A stretch of DNA of 64,000 nt, from assembly GCF_001425445.1 (NCBI RefSeq), contig NZ_LMQU01000010.1, forward strand, positions 379,501 to 443,500, in the 5' to 3' direction. Below the pieces are notes generated by a model. The model saw nothing but the letters and a program-made list of their open reading frames with translations, did not search any database and was not told where the DNA came from. Below are positions 25,282-34,400 of the stretch, piece after piece. Numbering within the stretch: the stretch's first letter is position 1; every line of letters begins with the position of its first letter. Origin of the DNA: Devosia sp. Leaf420 (GTDB taxonomy: Bacteria; Pseudomonadota; Alphaproteobacteria; Rhizobiales; Devosiaceae). A program made the translations under genes and the position numbers.

Positions 25282-25747
25282 GGTCCAGCGGCAGCGAGGC
25301 GAACGGCCAAATCATGCGGGAAACAGGAAGCGCCAGTTGCATAGAGGGCAAACTGGCGCATTTCGCTGCGGTCCATATAGAAAAAGCGCGCCTTTCACAA
25401 GCGCTCCCGGTGCAGGGCCGGAATGCGCGCGCGGGGAATGGGCGGGTTGAGGCTCATCAGCGGCGTCGCGCCCCTGAGCTGATGACGCGAAAATTCCACC
25501 GCCATTCTTCGTAAAAAGCCCGAGGAATCAGCCTTTCTGCCGGATGTTTGCCGCCAGAGCCATCATTGGCGGGCACGTGGAAGAGCGCTTTTGAACCATG
25601 CTCCCTGAACCGGTTTGGCCTCTAGCGGTATGCTTTTGGTGCCTTCTTGCCGTTGGGATGGCGATCCCTAAGTAGCGGCGTGCGGTTGCCTGCAGATGCC
25701 TTGCCTCCGAGGCCTGTTCGGCGCCGCGCGTTCTAGGAATTTGATAA
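25282..25747. other. 466-base divergent spacer, no gene seen
   Basis: The spacer between typA and the nitroreductase gene must hold both promoters. I find no conserved RNA, repeat or credible small gene; only short GC-rich inverted repeats. Confidence 0.5.
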
Positions 25748-26380
25748 ATGTTGCTTGAAAAACTGAACTGGCGCTATGCCACCAAGAAGATGGATGCGTC
25801 CAAGACCGTCGCTGCCGACAAGGTCGACCGCATCGTCGAAGCGGCGCGCCTTGCCCCTACCTCGAGCGGCCTGCAGCCGTTCCAGGTCATCGTCGTGACC
25901 AATCCCGAAGTGCGCGCCAAACTGCGCGCTGCCGCCTATGACCAGGCGCAGTTGACCGACGGCTCCGCCGTTCTGGTGTTCGCCGCCTGGGATAATTACA
26001 CCGCCGAGCGCATCGACCAGATGCTGGCGCTGACCGTCGCCGAGCGCGGCGCGAGCAGCGACACCCTCAGCGCCTATTATGAGCGCCTCAAGGCGACATA
26101 TGTGCCGCGCGATGCCCAGACCAATTTCGAGCACGCAGCGCGCCAGGCCTATATCGGCTTTGGCATGTCGATCGCGCAGGCCGCTTTCGAAGGCGTGGAT
26201 GCGACGCCGATGGAAGGCTTTGACCCCGCCCAATTCGACGAAATCCTCGGCCTTTCCGCACAGGGCCTGCGCTCGGTCTGCATCCTGCCGCTCGGCTATC
26301 GCGCCGAAGAAGGTGACTGGCTTCTCGGGCTTAAAAAGATCCGCCGCCCGACCGAAAATTTCGTAACTGAACTCGCCTGA
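25748..26380 (+). CDS. Nitroreductase family NAD(P)H-dependent oxidoreductase
   Basis: A 210-residue flavoprotein of the NfsB type: LNWRYATKKMD at the start, ARLAPTSSGLQPFQ (FMN phosphate site), HAARQAYIGFGMSIAQAAFEGVDATPMEGFDP and the closing glycine loop LPLGYRAEEGDW. Members reduce nitro compounds and quinones using FMN; the physiological substrate is unknown. It is followed by a terminator and a convergent MarR regulator gene, which may or may not control it. Confidence 0.93.
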   Translation: MLLEKLNWRYATKKMDASKTVAADKVDRIVEAARLAPTSSGLQPFQVIVVTNPEVRAKLRAAAYDQAQLTDGSAVLVFAAWDNYTAERIDQMLALTVAERGASSDTLSAYYERLKATYVPRDAQTNFEHAARQAYIGFGMSIAQAAFEGVDATPMEGFDPAQFDEILGLSAQGLRSVCILPLGYRAEEGDWLLGLKKIRRPTENFVTELA

Positions 26381-26389
26381 TCCCCACGC

Positions 26390-26424
26390 ATCACCCTCGT
26401 GCGCTGCATGAGGGTGATCATTTT
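26390..26424 (+). terminator. Terminator of the nitroreductase gene
   Basis: The 9-bp stem ATCACCCTC / GAGGGTGAT with an 11-base loop is followed by CATTTT. Confidence 0.7.
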
Positions 26425-26473
26425 GGAATTTTGCGACAGCATTTTGCGCTGAACAAAATGCAGCTTCGCGCCC

Positions 26474-26911
26474 CTACCCCGCCCGGCCCGTCTGGACTTC
26501 CAGCACGGCGACCACGCGGCCCAGCAGTTCCAGAAATTGGCCGCGCTCGGCGGTGGTGAACTGTTCGAGCAGGAGCTCGTTGAGGGCGCCGAGGGCCCGG
26601 TCCATGTCGGCGATGTGGTCATAGCCATTTTGGGTCAGGACGATGAGGGCGCTGCGGCCATCGTCGGGATTGGCTTTGCGGGTGACGAGACCATCGCGCT
26701 CCATGCGCTGGATGGTGGCGGTCATGGTGGGCTGTTCGACTTCGGCGGCCTGGGACAGCGCCTTTGGCGTATGCGCGCCGCCCGATGAGAGCGCCAGGAG
26801 GACCGGCACATAGGCGGGATTGAGCCCGATCGGCGCGAGCATGATTTCGCGCTCGCGCGTCAAAAGACGGGCGGCCCAGCTGAGTTGATCGACGACACTG
26901 CGTTGCGACAT
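26474..26911 (-). CDS. MarR family transcriptional regulator
   Basis: A 145-residue winged-helix regulator: VPVLLALSSGGAHTPKALSQ, the recognition region VEQPTMTATIQRMERDGLVTRKANPDDGRSALIVLT and a C-terminal dimerisation helix. The DDGR wing motif is intact. The start at 26911 (ATG) is preferred over 26938 because GAGTAGG is correctly placed before it. A 14-bp palindrome immediately upstream is a likely autoregulatory operator. The ligand is unknown. Confidence 0.93.
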   Translation of the reverse strand: MSQRSVVDQLSWAARLLTREREIMLAPIGLNPAYVPVLLALSSGGAHTPKALSQAAEVEQPTMTATIQRMERDGLVTRKANPDDGRSALIVLTQNGYDHIADMDRALGALNELLLEQFTTAERGQFLELLGRVVAVLEVQTGRAG

Positions 26912-26912
26912 A

Positions 26913-26926
26913 CTGAGCCTACTCAG
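26913..26926. promoter_or_regulatory. Possible MarR operator
   Basis: CTGAGCCTACTCAG has 5-bp inverted arms around 4 bases and sits immediately upstream of the preferred marR start, overlapping its ribosome site. Autoregulation through such sites is usual for MarR proteins. Confidence 0.4.
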
Positions 26927-26997
26927 GATTTTTGCCATTTAGGCGCGAGCGGCTGATTTGGGCAAGCGGCTTGCGGGGTGGATAGTGCGACAGTGGC

Positions 26998-27069
26998 TGT
27001 CATCCCGGCCTTGAGCCGGGATCCATCTTGAGATCTCGGGATGGGCCCCGGCTCAAGGCCGGGGTGACA
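26998..27069. repeat. Long intergenic palindromic repeat
   Basis: A 72-base element. TGTCA and TGACA flank perfect 17-bp arms CCCGGCCTTGAGCCGGG and CCCGGCTCAAGGCCGGG, with a partly palindromic centre (ATCC...GGAT). This is the clearest member of the repeat family also seen at 5368 and 19363. Confidence 0.8.
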
Positions 27070-27100
27070 TGCGAGTGTGTAGTGATGGTGGTGACCAAAC

Positions 27101-27127
27101 AAAAGGGGCGGGACCAAAGCCCCGCCC
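27101..27127 (-). terminator. Terminator of ppa
   Basis: GGGCGGG and CCCGCCC form the stem, and the minus strand continues into CTTTTG. It lies 14 bases past the ppa stop. Confidence 0.8.
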
Positions 27128-27140
27128 AAATTGCAAAAAA

Positions 27141-27674
27141 TTACTTGGAGTTCTTGGCCATCTCGATGGAGTCGAGGATCACCTTGCGTGCATCGGCGAG
27201 GTTACCGATCCGGTCGATCTTGGCCCACTTGCCGGGCTCGAGATCCTTGTAGTGGGTGAAGAAATGCTTCACGCGCTCAAGCTGGATTTCGGGGAAATCC
27301 TCGATATCCTTGATGTTGTCATACATGCGCGTGAGCTTGCTGACCGGCACGGCGATGATCTTTTCGTCCTGGCCGCCATCGTCTTCCATGAACAAGACGC
27401 CGACCGGGCGCGAGCGCACCACGGCGCCGGGCACGAGGGGGCGCGAATTCATCACGATGACGTCGAGCGGATCGCCATCGCCACAGAGCGTATGGGGCAC
27501 GAAGCCGTAATTGCCGGGGTAACGCATCGGCGTATAGAGGAAGCGATCGACAAACAATGCGCCGCTATCCTTGTCGATTTCATACTTGATCGGCTCGCCG
27601 CCCAAGGGGACTTCGATGATGACATTGAGGTCGTCGGGCACGTTCTTGCCGGTCGGAATGGCGTCGATGTTCAT
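27141..27674 (-). CDS. ppa: Soluble inorganic pyrophosphatase
   Basis: A 177-residue family I pyrophosphatase that removes PPi from biosynthetic reactions. The signature DGDPLDVIV with its metal-binding aspartates is present, as are [14 protein letters not shown] and KVILDSI. The ATG at 27674 (MNIDAIP) matches the usual length; 30 codons of open frame upstream are not conserved. It coexists with the membrane pump HppA. Confidence 0.96.
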   Translation of the reverse strand: MNIDAIPTGKNVPDDLNVIIEVPLGGEPIKYEIDKDSGALFVDRFLYTPMRYPGNYGFVPHTLCGDGDPLDVIVMNSRPLVPGAVVRSRPVGVLFMEDDGGQDEKIIAVPVSKLTRMYDNIKDIEDFPEIQLERVKHFFTHYKDLEPGKWAKIDRIGNLADARKVILDSIEMAKNSK

Positions 27675-27882
27675 TTGGCTGAATGTCCGGTTCGTCGGGG
27701 GAAAGCTGAACGAGTGGGGTTCTGCCCGACAAAGGCGGGCAAAGGCAAGCCGGAAAACTGCCAAGGCGAAGGCTTCCCCCGCTTGGGGTAAACGGGAAAA
27801 GCGCTCAGGCCGGGTTCATCTTGTTTTGCGCACAATGGTTGGGTCAATGTAGCGGCCAAGGCCAACGAGGACGCTTGATCCA

Positions 27883-28431
27883 ATGCGGTATCCCCTTCTG
27901 CTCGCCCTGACGCTCTGCGCCAGCCCCGCTTTTGCCCAATCGGGCATGACCAGCGCCTATACCGATCTCGATATCGACCAATGCCTCGTGCTCGAAGCCG
28001 ACGACTTTGGCGCGAGCTGGGCCTGTCCGGGCTATAAGGGGTTTCCGGTAAAAGTGCAGGAAGGGGATCTGCGCTTTTCCATCGGCTATGGGTTCAACCC
28101 CGATGAAAGTTCGAACGGCGCGCAAACCCTGCCGCCCTTCAACAATCTCGGCAACAAGCTCGAATGGCGCCTTTCCAATGCCAAGGGTTACTTTTTCCCC
28201 ATCGCCACCATCGTACGCTACAGCACGGCCGATACGGTGACCGGAGAAGACAAGGGTCAGGTCCTGGCCGTGACCCAGATCGCCGAAGGCAATTCCTGTC
28301 ACATCGCCTATGTCGATGCGCTGGCCAATCCCAATGCCAATGAACTGGCGCGGGCCGCAGCCGACAAGGCCGGCGACTTCAACTGCGCCACCGACGAGCC
28401 CGAAGTGATCGGCAAGTTTACCGCCTATTGA
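27883..28431 (+). CDS. Secreted protein of unknown function
   Basis: A 182-residue protein with a clear Sec signal peptide (LLLALTLCASPAFAQ, cleavage near residue 18). The mature part has a DLDIDQC opening, SWACPGYKG, and later NSCHIAYVDA and FNCATDE, giving four cysteines that could form two disulfides. I recall similar uncharacterised proteins in Hyphomicrobiales but assign no family. It overlaps the convergent terB gene by 7 bases. Confidence 0.82.
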   Translation: MRYPLLLALTLCASPAFAQSGMTSAYTDLDIDQCLVLEADDFGASWACPGYKGFPVKVQEGDLRFSIGYGFNPDESSNGAQTLPPFNNLGNKLEWRLSNAKGYFFPIATIVRYSTADTVTGEDKGQVLAVTQIAEGNSCHIAYVDALANPNANELARAAADKAGDFNCATDEPEVIGKFTAY

Positions 28432-28889
28432 GCGGATTCATCCTCGGTCTCGGCCTTTTTCTGTCCGCGGACCTGGTTGCGCAACACGGTGCGGTCGCGG
28501 CTCGAAACGCCGATCAGTTCGGCAATGCGCCAGACCATATTGTCTTCGAGCTCGTGATTCTCTTTGTCGGCAAAGACCACGGTCCACATTATGCGGATGA
28601 TCTCGATCCGGTCTTCCATCGACAAGCGGGTAATGCCCGAGGTGAAGTGATAAAAATCCACCGCCTCGGCATCGCGCAAGGCGGCCTGTTTGATGAGGCG
28701 ATCGACGCTTGGCTCGTCGAGATCATAGTGATCCATCAAGGCGCCACGAATAACCTGGCGCTCCTCATCCTTCATCGAGCCATCGACCGCCGCCAGATGC
28801 ACGAGGAGTGCAGCAACGGAGAGCTTTGGATCATTGGGGTCCGACGATTGCTCGGTCTTGCCAAACAGACGGGTCAGGGCCTCGAACAT
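28425..28889 (-). CDS. TerB family protein
   Basis: A 154-residue helical protein matching the TerB domain: LSVAALLVHLAAVDGSMKDEER near residues 23-44 with the acidic metal-binding positions, and IIRIMWTVVFADKENHELEDNMVWRIAELIGVS. TerB domains are linked to tellurite resistance and membrane stress complexes, but stand-alone copies like this one, without terC/terD, have unknown roles. The C-terminal tail is charged. Confidence 0.9.
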   Translation of the reverse strand: MFEALTRLFGKTEQSSDPNDPKLSVAALLVHLAAVDGSMKDEERQVIRGALMDHYDLDEPSVDRLIKQAALRDAEAVDFYHFTSGITRLSMEDRIEIIRIMWTVVFADKENHELEDNMVWRIAELIGVSSRDRTVLRNQVRGQKKAETEDESAQ

Positions 28890-29094
28890 GGCAGCACGCC
28901 TCTTGCCGGGGAAAAAGAATCAGGACGATGTGGCGGGAGCCAGCGGGGAAAGACTGAGGCAGAACCTTGGTTCCCTCAATGATGAGATTTGGGCCCGAGG
29001 TGCTCTTGACCCGGCCTGATGCAGCTTGGCCACACTGATTCCTCCACACGGAACCGAAAAGGGACTCGACTCTTGTTCTGGCTTGAGTCACCAT

Positions 29095-29109
29095 GTTCCT
29101 GTTTTGTTC
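29095..29109 (+). promoter_or_regulatory. SOS (LexA) box upstream of imuA
   Basis: GTTC-CTGTTTT-GTTC exactly matches the alphaproteobacterial LexA site GTTC-N7-GTTC. It lies 17 bases before the imuA start, as expected for a DNA-damage-induced mutasome operon. Confidence 0.85.
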
Positions 29110-29126
29110 ACATAAGCGGTCACATC

Positions 29127-29969
29127 ATGCCAGCCCCCGATCACCAACAGCGCCTCGCCGCGCTGCGGGACACCATTGCCGATATCGAGAGAAAACCGGC
29201 GCTGGCGGAAACGCCGGACCGGTCGCTCGATACTAGCGATGGCAGCTTTCCACGTCTCTCGGGTGGGCTGATGCAGGAGATTTTTACCGATGCCTTGCGC
29301 AATGGCGGCGCCAGTCTCGGCTTTGCGCTGGGACAGGCGAAAACACTGCTGACCGCCAAGCGCATGGCCGTGCTGTACCTGCAGCTGGAAAAGGACGGTC
29401 AGACCTTTGGCCTGCCCTATGGACCGGGATTAAAATCTTTCGGGTTTGATCCCGACCAGCTGATCCTCGTACGAGCCAATGACATGCGCGACCTTTTGTG
29501 GGTCGCCGAGGAGGCGCTCGCCTGTCGCGCCGTTGCCGGCATCGTTGCCGATATCGGGGCGCATCCTGAACCCCTCGACTTTACGGCGAGCCGCCGGCTC
29601 AGCCTGCGAACGGCCGAAAGCGGCACGTCTCTCTTTCTCTTGCGCTACGGCACCGAGCGGCAGGCCAGCGCCGCGCATGTGCGATGGCGCTTAAGTCCAC
29701 ACCGATCCGGCCGAAGGCCGTTCGATGAAAGAGCCCCCGGGGCTGCTCGATGGCGGCTCGAACTGGAAAAGGGCATCGCCATCCGGCGCAATATGGATTG
29801 GGTCCTCGAGTGGACGGAAAATGGCTTCAACTCTCTCCCCGATTGGAAAGACGGTCTATCCCGGCCTGCTGCGCGACCGCAGGTTTCTCGTCCTCACCCT
29901 GCCTTTTTGGCCAACGGACTATCTCAAGCGTCGCGATCCCGCTCTCAAGCCACCGCTGGCGCTTTATGA
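29127..29969 (+). CDS. imuA: SOS mutasome accessory protein ImuA
   Basis: A 280-residue RecA/SulA-like protein of the ImuA-ImuB-DnaE2 translesion system. FTDALRNGGASLGFALGQAKTL, QTFGLPYGPGLKSFGFDP, ILVRANDMRDLLWVAEEAL and SRRLSLRTAESGTSLFLLR are the family core. The ATG at 29127 sits behind the SOS box. The last 50 or so residues overlap imuB by about 149 bases, unusually long; the extra tail (rich in Arg, Ser and Pro) is probably not conserved. Confidence 0.93.
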   Translation: MPAPDHQQRLAALRDTIADIERKPALAETPDRSLDTSDGSFPRLSGGLMQEIFTDALRNGGASLGFALGQAKTLLTAKRMAVLYLQLEKDGQTFGLPYGPGLKSFGFDPDQLILVRANDMRDLLWVAEEALACRAVAGIVADIGAHPEPLDFTASRRLSLRTAESGTSLFLLRYGTERQASAAHVRWRLSPHRSGRRPFDERAPGAARWRLELEKGIAIRRNMDWVLEWTENGFNSLPDWKDGLSRPAARPQVSRPHPAFLANGLSQASRSRSQATAGAL

Positions 29970-31497
29970 AAAGATCCGCGGCGGCTTGAGGCTTGCCGCG
30001 CTCGATCCTCAAGGAATCCACGAAGGTCTTCGCCTTGGCCAGAGCCTTGCCGATGCAAGGGCCTTGCTGCCGCACCTGACGGTTCTGCCCTATGAGGCCG
30101 AGTTTTTTACGGAAGCCTTTGCCGATTTTGCCGATTGGCACTCCAATGCCAGCCCACTGGTTGGCGTGATGAAAGACAGCAAGCCCTATGGCGATCTCGT
30201 TCTCGATATCACCGGGGTCGATCATCTGTTCGGTGGCGAGCGCAAAATGCTGCATCAGCTGGTGGCCCGGCTTCGCGCCCTCGGCTACGCCGTCAATGGC
30301 GCTGTTGCCTCGACCATTGGCGGCGCCTGGGGCTTGAGCCACTTCGCGCCCAATCGGGTGATCGAACCCCATGATCTCGACCAGAGCCTTGATCTCCTGC
30401 CGATTGCCGCATTGCGGCTCCAGGAAAACCAGCTTTCGCTTCTGAACCAGATGGGGCTCAAAACCATAGGCGAATTACGCCATCGGCCTCGAAAGCCGAT
30501 GCTTGCGCGGTTTGGAGCCTCCCTTATCATTCGCCTCGACCAGGCCTATGGCCTTATCGAAGAGCGCATGGTGCCGCGCCTACCGGTGAGCGAGCATTTT
30601 GTCGAGCGCAAATTTCCCGAGCCGATTTCCCAACTCGACGATGTTTTACTGACCGCCCGGGATCTGGCCCAGGACCTCGCACGCCATCTCGAAGAGGACG
30701 GTGTAGGCGCTCAGGCTTTTCATCTTTTCCTTTATCGCGTCGACCATAAGGTCATGACGCTCTCGCTCAATGCCGGGCGGGTAACGCGCGATCCCCTCCA
30801 CATCGCCAATATGTTCAAGCATCGGGCCGAGAGGCTGAGCGAGGAGAATTATGATCCCGGTTTTGGCATCGACGTGGTGCGTCTCGCTGCCAGTTCACTC
30901 GATAGGCTCGATGCCACCCAGCTTGGCGCTTTCTCGATTGGGTCCGGCGCCGATATGCTCGATCAATTGACCGATCGGCTCGCGAGCCGGCTGGGCGCGA
31001 TCGCCGTACTGAAAACCGAACTGATCAAAAGCCATGTGCCGGAGCGGGCCGCTCGCCTCGTGCCGGTTCTGGGCCGATATCAGAAGATGGCCAACGAAGA
31101 GCCCGATCTTGAACGGCCTCTGCGCCTTTTGCCCATGCCTGAACTTGTCGCCATCAATGCCGAAGTGCCCGATGGCCTCCCCGCCTCCATGATCTGGCGT
31201 CGCCAGCAATATCGCTTGGTCAAGGCAGCGGGACCCGAGCGGCTGAGCGCCGAATGGTGGCGGCGCCGAGAAAAGCTCAAGCTCGCGCCTGACCCCAAGC
31301 CTGAAAAGCCAGAGCCGGGGGAAATCCCAAAACCCCTGCCCTATCAGCCGGATCTTCCGCTTTTCGATCCGGTGACCGGCATGCGCGACTATTACGTGGT
31401 CGAAGATCGGGACGGTCACCGTTTCTGGGTGTTTCGCCTGGGGCTTTATGGCGGTCCGGTCCATCCCAGCTGGTATCTGCATGGATTTTTCGCATGA
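29821..31497 (+). CDS. imuB: Y-family polymerase-like protein ImuB
   Basis: Starting at the ATG at 29821 it has 558 residues. It opens with FLVLTLPFWPTDYLKRRDP, where true Y-family polymerases have catalytic acidic residues; ImuB lacks them and acts as a clamp-binding hub linking DnaE2 to the replisome. LVLDITGVDHLFGGE and helix-hairpin-helix segments follow. The start is uncertain by some codons because it lies within imuA. Its stop overlaps dnaE2 by ATGA. Confidence 0.93.
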   Translation: MASTLSPIGKTVYPGLLRDRRFLVLTLPFWPTDYLKRRDPALKPPLALYEKIRGGLRLAALDPQGIHEGLRLGQSLADARALLPHLTVLPYEAEFFTEAFADFADWHSNASPLVGVMKDSKPYGDLVLDITGVDHLFGGERKMLHQLVARLRALGYAVNGAVASTIGGAWGLSHFAPNRVIEPHDLDQSLDLLPIAALRLQENQLSLLNQMGLKTIGELRHRPRKPMLARFGASLIIRLDQAYGLIEERMVPRLPVSEHFVERKFPEPISQLDDVLLTARDLAQDLARHLEEDGVGAQAFHLFLYRVDHKVMTLSLNAGRVTRDPLHIANMFKHRAERLSEENYDPGFGIDVVRLAASSLDRLDATQLGAFSIGSGADMLDQLTDRLASRLGAIAVLKTELIKSHVPERAARLVPVLGRYQKMANEEPDLERPLRLLPMPELVAINAEVPDGLPASMIWRRQQYRLVKAAGPERLSAEWWRRREKLKLAPDPKPEKPEPGEIPKPLPYQPDLPLFDPVTGMRDYYVVEDRDGHRFWVFRLGLYGGPVHPSWYLHGFFA

Positions 31498-34400
31498 GCG
31501 AGGTCATCACCCTCAAGCGGAGAAAGCCGGGCCAGACACCGACCCGAAATTCTCCGCCCGCTTTTGCAGAGCTTATTACCACCAGTAATTTTTCCTTCCT
31601 GCGCGCCGGCTCACATCCCGAAGAGCTGGTGGCTGGCGCCATGCATCTGGGACTCAACGCGCTCGGACTATGCGACCGCAACAGCTTTGCCGGGGTGGTG
31701 CGCGGCTATGTAACAGCCCGCGACAGGGGCGATATCAACCCTGCTTTCCGTTATCTTGTTGGGGTCCGGCTCTGCTTTTCAGACGGCACGCCCGATATCG
31801 TCGCCTATCCAACCGACCGGGTGGCCTATGGACGGCTCTGCAAGCTCCTGACGGTAGCCAACAAGCGCGGTGAAAAAGGCAATCCCGACCTGAGGTTTGG
31901 CGATCTCTTCGGGTTCAGCGATCCTGCCTCCACCCAAGAACAAGGCCCGCTCGAAAACTATGCCCAAGGGCAGCTTTTCATCCTCGTGCCCGATGAAGAA
32001 AATTGGGGACTGACCGAACGCACCTTGGAGCGCCTCGTCGCCGAAACACCCAATCGAGTCTGGGTCGCTGGTGCCACAAGGCTCGATGGCAAGGACCGGG
32101 CACGGCTCAACCGGATCGATTTTCTCGCCAAAAGACATGGCGCACGCATGATCGCCAGCAATGACGTGGCCTATCACGAGCCGGACCGCCATATGGTGCT
32201 CGATGTCGTCACCTGCATTCGCGAGCACGTGACCCTTGAGGATGCCGGATTTTTGCTGACACGCAATGCCGAACGACATCTTAAGCCGCCTGAGGAAATG
32301 GCGCGGCTCTTCCTTGAACATCCCGAAGCCCTTGGGGAGACACAGCGCTTTATCTCCCGCATCGGCTTTTCGCTCGATCAGCTCAAATACAATTATCCCG
32401 AAGAGACAGTGGGCAATGGGGAGACGGCGCAACAGACGCTGGAACGCCTAACCTGGGAAGGCGCCGCCAAGCGATTCCCCAAAGGCCTGCCCGACAGCAT
32501 CAAGCGTTCGATCTGGTCCGAGCTTTGCCTGATTGGCTACAAGAACTATGCGGCCTATTTCCTGACCGTGCACGACATCGTCCGCTTCGCCCGCGAGGAG
32601 CGGAAAATACTGTGTCAGGGCCGCGGCTCGGCGGCCAATTCCAGCGTCTGCTTTTGTCTTCATATCACCGAGGTCAATCCGGAAACCGGCAATCTCGTCT
32701 TTGGCCGTTTCATTTCGACCGAGCGCGACGAGCCACCCGATATCGACGTCGATTTCGAGCACGAGCGGCGCGAAGAGGTGATGCAATATGTCTACCAGAA
32801 ATATGGCGGACGGCGCACCGGCCTGACGGCCAATGTCATCACATACCGATCCAAAAGCGCCATACGCGAGACCGCCAAGGTTTTCGGTGTCTCTGAAGAT
32901 ACGATCAGCGCCTTCAACCAGCTGCATTGGGGCTGGGGGTCAGGCGTCGACCTCAAGAGCGTTGGCAATATCGGGCTTAACCCGGACGATCCCGTGCTGG
33001 CCCAGATGTTCGAGGTGGTCAAAGTCCTGCGCGGCTTTCCACGTCATCTGAGCCAGCATGTCGGCGGCTTCGTCATCACCCGCGATAGCCTTGAAAGCCT
33101 CGTGCCCATTGGCAAGACCGCGATGGACAGCCGCGTCATCATCGAATGGAACAAGGACGATATCGACGCTTTGGCCATTCTCAAGGTCGATATCCTGGCG
33201 CTCGGCATGCTCTCCTGCCTCAGGCGTGCTTTCGAGCTCATGCATGTCCACTATAAGAAGGACCTGCAACTGGTTGATCTTCTCTCCGAGGACACGGGCC
33301 AGGGCCCGATGGACAAGGCGCGTGTCTATGCCATGATCCAGCGGGCCGACACGCTGGGGGTCTTTCAGATCGAAAGCCGGGCGCAGATGTCGATGCTACC
33401 CCGGCTCAAGCCCGAAAAATTCTACGACCTAGTCATCGAGGTCGCCATCGTTCGCCCCGGACCCATTCAGGGTGACATGGTGCATCCCTATTTGCGGCGG
33501 CGGCAAAAGCTCGAAGAGCCGGTCTATTATAACGACAAGCTCAAAGGGGTGCTGGAACGCACACTGGGAGTTCCATTGTTTCAGGAACAGGCGATGCAGA
33601 TCGCGATCGTCGGGGCTGGCTTTTCGCCCGGCAAGGCCGACCAATTGCGCCGCGCCATGGCTGCCTGGCGGCGCACCGGCAAGATCGCCCAATTCGGCGA
33701 CGAATTCTTGGCAGGTATGGAGGCAAACGGCTATCCGCCAGAATTTGCCAAGAACTGCTTCGCCCAAATCCAGGGCTTTGCCGAGTATGGCTTTCCCGAA
33801 AGCCATGCGGCGAGCTTTGCCCTACTTGTCTATGCCTCCTGCTGGCTTAAGTGCCACTATCCCGATGTCTTTGCCTGCGCACTGCTCAATTCCCAGCCCA
33901 TGGGTTTTTACTCGCCCAGCCAGATCGTGCGCGACGCGCGCGAGCATGGGGTCGAGATCCTCGACGTCGACATCAATTTTTCCCATCTCGAATCCATTCT
34001 TGAGCCAGGCACCCGCGACACAGGCGATGGCGTCTGGATGCGCCATGCCGAAATGCGCGGAGATATCCTGTCCAATAAGTCCATCCGCTTGGGTCTGACT
34101 TTTGTCGAAGGCCTTGCCGAAAATGACATCAACCGCATTTTGGCGCGGCGGGGCGGGGGCTATAGCTCAATACGAGACCTGTGGCTGAGGACCGGCGTGC
34201 CCATTGCCAGCCTCGAAAAACTCGCAAGGGCCGATGCTTTTGCATCTTTGGGCCTCAATCGCCGCGAAGCGTTGTGGGCGGTGAAGGGATTGGTGGGAAC
34301 TCACGGGGCGGACACGCTGCCGCTGTTTGCTGCTTCTGGTCAGGCCAAAAGCGAAAGGGAAGAGCCAGCGGGCCTGCCATTGATGGCGCCGGGTGAGGAG

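Noticed and set aside
24076..25344. 422-codon plus-strand frame opposite typA
   Set aside because: Shadow of typA with biased composition and no family match.
29051..29065. Second SOS box (GAAC-N7-GGAC)
   Set aside because: One mismatch in a core half-site, and a perfect box lies closer to imuA.
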